A DNA stretch of 44,313 nucleotides from CAYZGU01 sp964478165 (GTDB lineage: Bacteria; Poribacteria; WGA-4E; JAJDTR01). Location: NCBI GenBank assembly GCA_964478165.1, contig CAYZGU010000018.1, positions 1 through 44,313 of the forward strand, read 5' to 3'. The notes under the pieces are model-generated. The model saw nothing but the letters and a program-made list of their open reading frames with translations, was not told the origin of the DNA and searched no databases. The position numbers and the translations under genes are program-made. The number at the start of each line of letters is the position of its first letter. The stretch's first letter is position 1. This document shows, in pieces, positions 1 to 7,866 of this stretch.

Positions 1-183
1 TGCCTCAAAGAACGTCCATCTGAACGACTCTTGAACTTGGAAAACATTATCGAATGTACCGGCAGGTACTGTAACAGTGTCTTCTGAAATCACTTCGAAT
101 TCATCCAACCCACCACCGATTGGAAACAACTCCGGAACCAACTTCGTATAGGCGAGAGGTAATGATGTCAAATCAATACGCAT
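1..183 (-). CDS. Start of an unidentified protein, cut by the window edge
   Basis: The minus strand reads open from an ATG at 183 to the window edge and gives 61 residues of convincing protein, including EVISEDTVTVPAGTFDNVFQ. A VPAGTF-type stretch is common inside secreted or lipoprotein-like bacterial proteins, usually well after a signal peptide, but I cannot name the family. No signal peptide or good Shine-Dalgarno site precedes this ATG. The same frame continues upstream through codons for LRTLLD to a TAG at 202-204, beyond which it is open again to about 432. The piece may therefore be the downstream part of a gene broken by a stop rather than a true start. Confidence 0.4.
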   Translation of the reverse strand, partial: MRIDLTSLPLAYTKLVPELFPIGGGLDEFEVISEDTVTVPAGTFDNVFQVQESFRWTFFEA

Positions 184-204
184 ATCAAGTAACGTTCTTA
201 ACTA

Positions 205-1025
205 GTACGTTCGATGGACGAATGCCAACCTGAACGGTCGATTAAAATTGAACCAGCCAGGTTTCGACTGTGTAATTATCGATCCAACTTCGCAAATAGA
301 GTGTGATACAGGACGGAAAGCGTCGAAAACTAGCCTGCGCCGAAATGGAGTCCCGTTTCCTACAATTGTTCGACAAAGGCTTATGCAAGTACGAGCGCTG
401 CCGACCGTCAGATGTATCAAATTTCTAATCAAACCATTAGAACCATGAAACCGCCACTCTCGCGCAAGGCGTCGCCGATAGATTCAGAAGGTGGCGAATA
501 ACTCTGTTAGAAATATTACCATCTGTGCATTAGTCAGAATTAAGCCTTTGTCTACAACGACAGGCTCTACTGAACTGCAATCGGGCAAACTGGATTCAGA
601 GACAATCCTCACGATCGCATGTCCCACATCTGAGGAAAATCAAACGCAGTAATACGAATATTCGGTACATATTGCTCTAACAAGATGAGAACTTGCGGAG
701 AACATCTCGCAAGTTAGGGAAAACAGGCCTGACTAGCTTCGAGTTCAGAATCATATGCTATGAATAAGGGAGTAATCCTTATGCAATCACTCGTCACGAA
801 CCCTGTCGAATTGCGATTCCGCGCGCCTCCCCATCGCTTCCCTGATTTTAGTTACGCTTGATATTCCTTCACTCCTGCGACTCTTACCAAGAGCAAGAAT
901 GCGACAAACATTGCACTACCACTCTCGTTTCAATACCTAACTCCATTCGGAGGGTGCAACGAAATCTCGTCGACAGCAGCGCAGAACCTCATAAGATTGC
1001 CAACTCACTGTGCCAAATTGCAAAT
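205..1025. other. Gene-poor stretch, no gene recognised
   Basis: No convincing gene is seen in these 820 bases. On the minus strand, near 480-640, a short frame reads peptides such as EPVVVDKGLILTNAQMVIFL, which looks more like protein than noise but is followed by a stop and has no start signal. I take it as a possible coding relic. No RNA gene or clear terminator was found. Confidence 0.4.
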
Positions 1026-1982
1026 CTACCGAATCGCGATTGGGTTTCCCGGGGAACCAGTCGCCCCTTTAAGTCTGAGAGGTACAAACATGAAAGCAAA
1101 TTCATAAACTCTATCCGCCGCCAATTCTTCCGTAACAACATTTTCAAGGATGTAGATGCCATTTTTCGGCAAAAGCAACTGGTGTACAGGGAAAGCCAAC
1201 AACTCATTAGGATTTGGTACAACCTCCACTCCCCAATTATCGGCACACACCATCACAATTTTCTGTTCAACCAGATACCGTGCAGCTTCCAGACCAATAC
1301 CCGGTTCCGTTGCATTATAACGTTCGCTATCTGTTGCCCAGAACTCACCCCACCCAGTGTGGATGAGAATCACATCACCGTCCGAAATTGTTGTCCCTTG
1401 GTGATGAAGTGTTGCTTTCAAATCAGTGAGGGTAATCTCATAGCCATCCGCCAAACGTTCGATACCCTTGTAGGCGGGAACGTCAATTAGTATTCCGCGA
1501 GTGACAAATGCACCAGCATTTTCCACGCCAATCTTGGTCAATCCCTCGGCACTCGCGAATTCGTGGCGGTTGAAACCATTGTAGTAGAGATCTCCGATAC
1601 CAACATGACCAAGACCATCGAATTGAGTACCGATTTGGCCAATTTCGCCACTAACAATTTCCTCATGCCAGGTAATCATATTTTCACCGAGTGGACCGGA
1701 CATAGCTGGAATACGTAGGCTATAATGACGTGTACCAAACACCGGCATGCCTATTTCATAGACTCTGCCCAACTGGTAAATTTTTCCCTCCTTGATAAGA
1801 CTTGCTGCTTTCAATACCTTTTCGGCGGTGAGTCGATTTGCTGCTCCACGCTCATCGTCACGGCCCCATTCCGATGGATACCAAGACGCATCCTCGGCAA
1901 CTGCCCACTCTTCTATCGATGCAATCAACTGCACTGCTAACCCAATAACAACAATAAGCTTAATGCGATTCTCCTTAGACAT
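1026..1982 (-). CDS. Secreted cyclase-family (kynurenine formamidase-like) metal hydrolase
   Basis: The 318-residue product belongs to the cyclase/kynurenine formamidase family (Pfam Cyclase), metal-dependent hydrolases acting on amides, lactones or cyclic substrates. Family signs are the strand-rich core and the GTQFDGLGH motif at residues 118-126, the counterpart of the usual HxGTHxDxxxH. Asp122 and His126 are kept, but the usual leading His is Gln116 and the second is Gln120. The first 25 residues (positive MSKENRIK, then a hydrophobic run ending near VAEDA) look like a signal peptide, so the enzyme is probably exported. The ATG at 1982 was chosen because GGAGG lies seven bases ahead; the frame is open about 110 bases further upstream, but without a ribosome site. 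It stands alone between gene-poor regions. The substrate is unknown. Confidence 0.85.
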   Translation of the reverse strand: MSKENRIKLIVVIGLAVQLIASIEEWAVAEDASWYPSEWGRDDERGAANRLTAEKVLKAASLIKEGKIYQLGRVYEIGMPVFGTRHYSLRIPAMSGPLGENMITWHEEIVSGEIGQIGTQFDGLGHVGIGDLYYNGFNRHEFASAEGLTKIGVENAGAFVTRGILIDVPAYKGIERLADGYEITLTDLKATLHHQGTTISDGDVILIHTGWGEFWATDSERYNATEPGIGLEAARYLVEQKIVMVCADNWGVEVVPNPNELLAFPVHQLLLPKNGIYILENVVTEELAADRVYEFAFMFVPLRLKGATGSPGNPIAIR

Positions 1983-3281
1983 TGTTTCCTCCATTTCCCT
2001 GAATAGCTTGCGCCAAGAATTCGCGAAATCCAATCGTCTACGGAAACCGGCGATTGGTGATTTCCCACCACTAACTCGCAATTCCATACTCAATCACGTA
2101 AGAAATTATAGGCAGTTGGATGATCCGCTGAACATGGTGATGTAGAAAAAACAGACACGTACTGACACAAAACAGCTACGATTCGAAGATACTACAATAT
2201 TTGAGACATTTAACGCGCGATTTGCCCGCTCCGACATCACGGCTACAATGTATTTAAATACGTGAACCGCTATAGGTTTGGCACCTGGATTTTTGACAGC
2301 CTTGACCGATTTCTAATGGCACAATCCCCGCCAGTTCGTACTTCCTCTGGAACGTACACATCACTCCCAAATAGTACTGCGCTATGGAATTCGCTGGCGC
2401 AATACGGTTCCACAAGGTCGTGAAAACAAGTCTGTACGATCTGCAACCAGATTTCAGAATTATTAGAAATCCGATCCTATTCCAAATTACTTCCTAAAAC
2501 CAAATGCATTTCATCTAAAACCTGTGTTGTACCTGGGTCAAGTCTCAAGGCCTTGTCAACAAACCGTTGTCTCTTCCCAAGTATCCCCCTTTGACAAAAT
2601 GTTTGTTACCCTTGACCGGTTTTTTGGAAGATTTGGCACTTTCTCGGCGTTTTTTCCATCCGACATTCCTTTTCCTCCTCGAACGATTTCCGCACCAATT
2701 ATCGAAACTACATGGCATGTGAACAATCTCCATGCTAACTTATGGTGCCACCTTCACAACCAAAAATCACAGTCTCAGGTACGACCCACTTCCAGAAGTT
2801 ATCTGCGCACCAGTATGCGATTCATCCGCACCACGATGAATCTGAGGTAGAACACATTCTTCGGAAAATTCCACTAGCATCATTCCATCTGCGAACATGT
2901 CACCAATTAGTCTAGAATCACGCCATGAAAACTTAGCAGTTTCTTCTGCTTCCTTGACTTATCTTCTCAATCGGTTCTCACACTTCTCCCATTTTCGCCA
3001 TTCTCCTGAGGGACATACCATTGTAAAACTCGGGAAGAAAATCAGAGTTTGAGAACCTATTTCCAATCTCACTTGTACATCTCTTCTTCTCCTAACATTT
3101 CCTGCGATTTAAGCAGTCAGTCCGAATTCCAATAACCCATTGTTGATAAGGCTTAGAATGGTTCCGCCACGCATAATAATCTGCTTTCGACTCAACAAAA
3201 GAGTTCTTCGGACTTTCATGACAATCATTCCCTCGTATTTACCGTTCCAAGAGTAGCCAAACGCGATGCCATAGGCGCCGG
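1983..3281. other. Long stretch without an intact gene
   Basis: Between the cyclase gene and thiE, 1.3 kb holds no intact gene. The only coding-like content is a minus-strand relic at 2477-2666, listed separately. A plus-strand frame at 2524-2850 lies antisense to that relic, has no ribosome site and is rich in Ser, Phe and Pro without a recognisable fold, so it is not called. No RNA or terminator was recognised. Confidence 0.5.
2477..2666 (-). pseudogene. Possible decayed gene fragment with a TPR-like end
   Basis: An ATG at 2666 on the minus strand is preceded by a very strong ribosome site (GAGGAGG). It begins MSDGKNAEKVPNLPKNRS and then runs into a TGA after 36 codons. In another frame the sequence continues as FVDKALRLDPGTTQVLDEM and stops at 2477. 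ALRLDP is typical of tetratricopeptide repeats. The two pieces together look like a short or truncated TPR gene broken by a frameshift. The strong start signal supports a former gene; the family assignment rests on a few residues only. Confidence 0.35.
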
Positions 3282-3941
3282 TTAGAGACTTTGTGTTGAG
3301 TTACACCGAACTTCCTTTGCTCGTTGAATCTCGAAGACCAATCGTTGAGTGGCAAGCAGTGGATCGGGTTGTGCACATACAGCAGAGATGACGGCAATCC
3401 CGTGCGCACCAGCGCGAATAACGTTATAGACATCTTCAAGCCGGATGCCACCAATAGCAATCACCGGACATTGAGCAATCTCACACATCCGGGAAAGAGC
3501 GTCCAATCCCTTCGGCGATTCGGCATCCGGCTTGGAGGAAGTCTGACGTATAGGGCCAAACCCGATGTAATCTGCGCCACTAGTAATCGCCTCAAGTATC
3601 CTGTCTTCCGTCCGCGCCGAAGCACCTATGATGAATTCAGCAGGTAAAATCTTACGCCCGATAGAAACGGGCAGATCGTCCTGTCCAAAATGCACGCCTG
3701 TGGACTCAACAGCGAGCGCAATATCTGCCCGATCATTTACAATTAGCGGAACGTTATGTTGTGCACATACAGCTTGTACTTCCTGGGCGACTTTAACCAA
3801 CTCCCGGCTTACTCCAGACTTCTGCCGAAACTGTATTGTATCAGCACCTCCCATTATTGCCAATTTTGCAAGTTGGGCATGTGTAAATTGAAATTGAATG
3901 CTAGTATCCGTAATGACGTGTAATAGACCAATATCTTTCAT
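3282..3941 (-). CDS. thiE: Thiamine phosphate synthase ThiE
   Basis: ThiE joins the pyrimidine (HMP-PP) and thiazole phosphate halves to give thiamine phosphate in the cytoplasm. The 219-residue length fits the family. The TIM-barrel motifs are all present in order: QFRQK (37-41), NDRADIA (69-75, pyrophosphate and Mg), GQDDLP (86-91), GASARTEDRI (about 106-115), GFGPIRQTSSK (127-137), IGGI (163-166) and GIAVISAV near the end. The ATG at 3941 has AGGAG about eleven bases upstream. It lies 2.5 kb downstream of the thiC-thiO-thiS unit on the same strand, but the K+ channel gene and decayed DNA intervene, so it probably has its own promoter. I see no second THI box ahead of it. Confidence 0.95.
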   Translation of the reverse strand: MKDIGLLHVITDTSIQFQFTHAQLAKLAIMGGADTIQFRQKSGVSRELVKVAQEVQAVCAQHNVPLIVNDRADIALAVESTGVHFGQDDLPVSIGRKILPAEFIIGASARTEDRILEAITSGADYIGFGPIRQTSSKPDAESPKGLDALSRMCEIAQCPVIAIGGIRLEDVYNVIRAGAHGIAVISAVCAQPDPLLATQRLVFEIQRAKEVRCNSTQSL

Positions 3942-4089
3942 ATCGCTTTATTCTCCTAATGCCAGAAAGACTTTGCGTCGAAATCGAGCGAATCGTACCA
4001 TGCCAAATGGTCGGCTTCCCGCGACGGAGACGATCTAGATTTCGTGTTTCGATGCACACCTAAATAGAGAGACAACACCCAAAATGCCT

Positions 4090-4329
4090 TCAATACCATT
4101 TAAGCCGGCCAGCACATTCAAAATATATCTCAGTTCCACTATCGTTTCCAGCAATCAAACCGCCTACCACCACCTCTTCAGCCCCCAACAATTGAGCAAC
4201 ATCATTGTCATACTCCATATCACCCTCACCTAATACGTCCGACGCACGAATGTTCGACAACGTTAACAATCTCGTTGTCTCATCACCGCCCTGACAACAT
4301 AGTTTTGGACTTAGCTCCGTCAGTGGTTC
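4090..4329 (-). pseudogene. Coding relic, possibly CsgG/FlgO-like
   Basis: The minus strand is open for 79 codons between two stops and reads like real protein: TTRLLTLSNIRASDVLGEG, then DNDVAQLLGAEEVVVGGLIA. A block of the form 'A-LLGA--VVVG' preceded by 'Sd--D' resembles the CsgG/FlgO/TolB-like secreted protein families, but this is a weak, short resemblance. There is no start codon with a ribosome site and the rest of the gene is missing, so it is treated as a fragment of a dead gene between the K+ channel gene and thiE. Confidence 0.35.
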
Positions 4330-4436
4330 CTAACAAAAATCAGCACAACTCCAACAAAATGACTAAAGACTAGATGGAATTCGATTTATACATCAACATG
4401 AACTCCAACAGATTACCTGAGTCGGAGGGCTAACGC

Positions 4437-5453
4437 CTAAGAGTCCCCTGTTATTTTGTTGAGCTCTTCTAGCTGCTCGTTGTCAGCAATCACAATAAGC
4501 GCGGAACCCAGATTGAGTTTTAAGGTCCCCCCTGGATTATAGATAAATTCACCTTGTCGATTTCGAACAGCCATCGTGACTAATCCCGTTCGATCTTGAA
4601 TCCGTGCTTGACTAAGCGTCAATCCAATTAATTCAGATCTTTCCCTGATGACAGATTCAGAAAACCGTGTAACCTGCTGACATTTGAGCATGGTATCGAG
4701 AAAGTCCACCACGTCAGATCGCACGGCCCGAGACGCCAATCGCATTCCATCAATCTGATCGGACAGTACAACGTCCGCAGCACCTGCTTTCAACAGTTTG
4801 GGGGGTGTATTATCATCAATCGCCTTAGATACAATTCGCAGGTCAGAGTTCAGTTCCCTCGCTGACAAAACCACGAAAAGATTATCTTTGTCTTTCGAGA
4901 GACAAGTAATTAACCCGGTTGCTCGTTTGACTCCTGCGTGAATCAGCACCTCATCGTCTGTTGCATCACCGCAAACATAAGAGAAATGCCTGCTATCCAG
5001 AAGATTCTGAATCCGCGCGTCTTCGCACTCAATAGCAACAAACTGTTCCTCCATGCGAAGCAACTCATCAAGTGCATGGACACCCGTATTGCCTAAACCA
5101 CAGATAACATAGTGATTTGAGTACTTCGCAAGTCCACTTTCCATCTTTCTCCTCCGAAGAACCTGGATAAATCCCCCCTCAACAATAAAAGCCGTTGCGA
5201 GAGTGATGCTATAAGCAAAAACACCAAATCCACCAATTAACAAAAAGACGGTGAAGATTCTTCCATTCTGGGACATATCTTCATCCCCGTACCCGACAGT
5301 TGTTAATGTTATAACTGTCATAAAGACCGAGTCAAACACAGTCCACGCCTCTGGAGAATGGCCTCCCTCAATAAGACCGTAGCCAACCACACCTATCAAA
5401 AAAAGGCCAACCAGGGCAACAAGTGCGATGATAACATTTCGTTGGAATCTCAA
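4437..5453 (-). CDS. Two-helix potassium channel with RCK (TrkA-N/TrkA-C) domain
   Basis: This encodes an inner-membrane K+ channel subunit of the Kch/MthK type. It has a first membrane helix (about residues 5-30), a pore loop with the selectivity filter TTVGYGD (51-57), a second helix (about 66-90), then a cytoplasmic RCK module. The RCK module starts with the nucleotide-binding GLGNTG (119-124) and ends in a TrkA-C-like domain. Four copies would form a pore gated by nucleotide or ion binding. I chose the TTG at 5453, with GAGG five bases upstream, giving 338 residues starting MRFQRN. The same frame extends to another TTG at 5513, which adds a basic, cysteine-bearing 20-residue extension with no ribosome site. 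It stands alone and is likely monocistronic. Confidence 0.9.
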   Translation of the reverse strand: MRFQRNVIIALVALVGLFLIGVVGYGLIEGGHSPEAWTVFDSVFMTVITLTTVGYGDEDMSQNGRIFTVFLLIGGFGVFAYSITLATAFIVEGGFIQVLRRRKMESGLAKYSNHYVICGLGNTGVHALDELLRMEEQFVAIECEDARIQNLLDSRHFSYVCGDATDDEVLIHAGVKRATGLITCLSKDKDNLFVVLSARELNSDLRIVSKAIDDNTPPKLLKAGAADVVLSDQIDGMRLASRAVRSDVVDFLDTMLKCQQVTRFSESVIRERSELIGLTLSQARIQDRTGLVTMAVRNRQGEFIYNPGGTLKLNLGSALIVIADNEQLEELNKITGDS

Positions 5454-5559
5454 AATTACCTCATTAAATGGCCTGCACCTAACCCAACAACGACGCTTCG
5501 AAGAAAACCACAAAAGTCCGAGGGACTGTGATTGACACTCACCCCTGGTTCGTCGTTAC

Positions 5560-6442
5560 TCAGTAAACGCTAAATGGTGCTGTACGTCGAAGACCCTGGC
5601 ACAGAAATCGGCAATTCAAGCTTCTCGGAAATACGATTGGTTTTCACTGGAACGCGCAGCAATAACGATAGGAGGGTGGTAAGACATGCGCCAGTAGTCT
5701 AGGAGAATAGGAGTTGAGTACCACAACACACAGGTTATCTCGTTACGATAAAGGACCGGCAGCGCAGAGACAACTTCGATGAAGAACACGGCGCTGTCCT
5801 CAGGGCAGCCGTAACTTATGAGAATTTGGCTTCATTTCGCATCTTCCAACAGGAGACAATCGGGAGGCATGGGGAAGTTCGCCTTGTGACTTCTGACAAT
5901 GGAACAAGTAACAGCATCATTCACCACATCATTCAGCTCAAGAACAACTCACATCATGCCAGTATGGGTTCATCCATTCTCAACACGATAGCCGGGGATG
6001 GGATCTTCTTGCCGTAGGACACCCCCGTAAAGTTCACCGGACGCCTATCCCATTTTACGCCAGACACAGCAACTATGCTCTACCCGGGATCTGCTCATAC
6101 AATCTCTGAAACACATCAATTTGCCTGTAAAGGACAATCAGCAAACTAGCTGCACCACCGGAAAAATCCACTGGGCGTGCGTTATAGACTGGGAATCGTG
6201 CGTAATTCGATTAAGAGGATTAACAACTTCATCAAGCGAGAGAACGCCGGACTCGTCACAAAACCCGTGAGGCCGGATCGAACGCCTCCTCATCCATCAT
6301 TGCCATTGTGTAGTCCTCCCACGGTGCAACCTGGATGATTTCCTTTCCAACAAGTGGCAGATCCTCCCGAGATTATGTGTACGGACCGTTGATTCCTTTA
6401 TCCTGCCTCAGATGCATTCGACTGGATGCGAACACGATATTC
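5560..6442 (-). pseudogene. Decayed, unidentified protein gene downstream of thiS
   Basis: The 900 bases after thiS contain no intact gene, but the minus strand holds several protein-like pieces in shifting frames. One is EDLPLVGKEIIQVAPWEDY continuing to AFDPASRVL (about 6248-6355). It is followed in another frame by DESGVLSLDEVVNPLNRI, then ARPVDFSGGAASLLIVLYRQ to YEQIPGR (about 6075-6180). Nearer 5612-5833 an open frame reads FFIEVVSALPVLYRNEI. The run of adjacent same-strand pieces separated by stops and frameshifts suggests a dead gene of roughly 250-300 codons. None of it matches ThiG or ThiF, the partners usually found after thiS. I cannot name the family. Confidence 0.45.
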
Positions 6443-6649
6443 CTATCCTCCCTGAACCGCATGGATAATTTCAATCTCGCTGGTTGCCGTAATCTCGAAT
6501 TCGCGCCACCGTTTTCTAGGAATTACCTCTAAGTCAAGCGCGACAGCAATTCCCGGTTGGCTAGGATCGATGTCCAGATTGACAAGCAGTTGATAGAGCG
6601 TCAGCCCCTCCCGGACCGTCTTAGTTATTCCATTGAGTCGTATCTTCAT
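6443..6649 (-). CDS. thiS: Sulfur carrier protein ThiS
   Basis: This is a 68-residue ubiquitin-like sulfur carrier. It starts MKIRLNG, has the beta-grasp pattern, and ends in the Gly-Gly tail (HAVQGG) that is adenylated and thiocarboxylated before sulfur transfer to the thiazole. It follows thiO by 51 bases on the same strand and should be cotranscribed with thiC and thiO. The ribosome site GGAGG lies nine bases ahead of the ATG, inside a perfect 7-bp inverted repeat (6648-6666) that also covers the start codon, which could hold translation back. The usual partners thiG and thiF are not adjacent. Confidence 0.93.
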   Translation of the reverse strand: MKIRLNGITKTVREGLTLYQLLVNLDIDPSQPGIAVALDLEVIPRKRWREFEITATSEIEIIHAVQGG

Positions 6650-6666
6650 TGGAGACGTCCTCCAAT
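6648..6666 (-). promoter_or_regulatory. Hairpin covering the thiS ribosome site and start codon
   Basis: In the thiS mRNA, ATTGGAG pairs perfectly with CTCCAAT across a 5-base loop. The left arm contains the GGAG core of the ribosome site and the right arm includes the first two bases of the ATG. If formed, it would mask both. It may limit thiS translation or stop an upstream decay product; no effector is evident. Confidence 0.45.
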
Positions 6667-6700
6667 ATTGAGTGGAACCAATACCACGTCACAAACTGAT

Positions 6701-7858
6701 TTACGCAAAGAATCGTGACAATTGAAACGGCGCAATAACATTGGAACTATGACCCGTCAAAACAAGAGATGATATCTCGCGCGCGGTGACAGGGGTAAGG
6801 AGTATGCCGTTCCGATAGTGTCCGGTTGCCATAATCAGATTGTTAACGACCGTTCGCCCTAAGATTGGAGCATTATCTCGACTCCCAGGACGCAAACCGA
6901 CCCATGTTTCCAGGACTGGGAGGTCATAAATCCCCGGCATCACGTCCCGAGCACTTCTGAGTAGTTCAAATAATCCACCCGCACTCAATCGTGTATCAAA
7001 ACCCATTTCCTCACTCGTCGCCCCAACAATGAGTCGTCCATCGGACTTGGGCACTAGATATGCATTCGTAACATACTTTGCCCTCGGCATCCGAATCACC
7101 TTCTGGGGAGTGATGCCCGATTCCATCCGCAGCGAAAGCATTTGTCCCTTGACCGGGCGTATCGGCGGCACGGCCTCCGGCGGTAGGCCCTCAACCTTGC
7201 CAGACCAACATCCAGCAGCAAGGATTACCACGTCAGCTTCGTGAAGAATATTTGCAACCTTAACTCCTTTGGCTACCCCTTCACAGACCTCAATACTTCC
7301 AACGGGCACGTTCTCATAGAGAACACCTCCTGCTCTTTGGTACGCTGTTACCAAGGCGTCCACCATTAAACGATTGTCCACCTGATGATCATCAATACAG
7401 GAAATAGCGCCCGTAATCTTTGGTGAGAGGAGAGGCTCAATTTCACGAGCCTCCGCACCACTGAGCCAGGATACATTGAGATTTAATAGCTTTTGCGACT
7501 CATAAAAGTGTTGGAGTAAGTTGGCGTCATCTCGATCAACAGCGACAACGAGTGTGCCTTCTTTCCTGAATCCGACATTCACTCGACTATCGACTTCCAG
7601 CTCCCGTACCCATTCGGGATACAACCGGAGACTGATACCGCCAAGCTCAAGTAGGTCACGTTCCTCGAAGTGCACCTCCGCGACAGGTGCAAGCATACCT
7701 GCCGCTGCCCACGACGCGCCTCGCCCCGCACGGTCACGGTCGTAGATGGTCACGGCACATCCGGATTTCGCAAGCTGCCAACCAATCCCGAGTCCGATGA
7801 CCCCACCACCAATGATAATGATGCTCTCCTTCGAACCTCGCATAGTGACAAAATCCAC
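6701..7858 (-). CDS. thiO: Glycine oxidase ThiO (FAD-dependent)
   Basis: ThiO oxidises glycine to the imine (dehydroglycine) used by ThiG to build the thiazole ring. The 385-residue product has the DAO-family layout: N-terminal FAD site IIIIGGGVIGLGIG (GGGVIG 17-22), YDRD at the end of the second strand, then ASWAAAGMLAP, typical of glycine/D-amino-acid oxidases. A C-terminal GLRPGSRDNAPILG followed by ATGHYRNGILLTP closes the FAD site. The frame starts with GTG at 7858, eight bases after the thiC stop; an ATG at 7843 is an alternative (380 residues), and neither has a strong ribosome site, so translational coupling to thiC is likely. It is the middle gene of thiC-thiO-thiS under the TPP riboswitch. 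Confidence 0.93.
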   Translation of the reverse strand: MDFVTMRGSKESIIIIGGGVIGLGIGWQLAKSGCAVTIYDRDRAGRGASWAAAGMLAPVAEVHFEERDLLELGGISLRLYPEWVRELEVDSRVNVGFRKEGTLVVAVDRDDANLLQHFYESQKLLNLNVSWLSGAEAREIEPLLSPKITGAISCIDDHQVDNRLMVDALVTAYQRAGGVLYENVPVGSIEVCEGVAKGVKVANILHEADVVILAAGCWSGKVEGLPPEAVPPIRPVKGQMLSLRMESGITPQKVIRMPRAKYVTNAYLVPKSDGRLIVGATSEEMGFDTRLSAGGLFELLRSARDVMPGIYDLPVLETWVGLRPGSRDNAPILGRTVVNNLIMATGHYRNGILLTPVTAREISSLVLTGHSSNVIAPFQLSRFFA

Positions 7859-7866
7859 TTCAGTGC

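Noticed and set aside
858..1490. Plus-strand frame of 210 codons
   Set aside because: It lies mostly antisense to the well-supported cyclase gene, has no ribosome site and no recognisable motif.
2524..2850. Plus-strand frame of 108 codons
   Set aside because: No start signal and low-complexity content; the opposite strand carries a strong ribosome site and TPR-like peptide.
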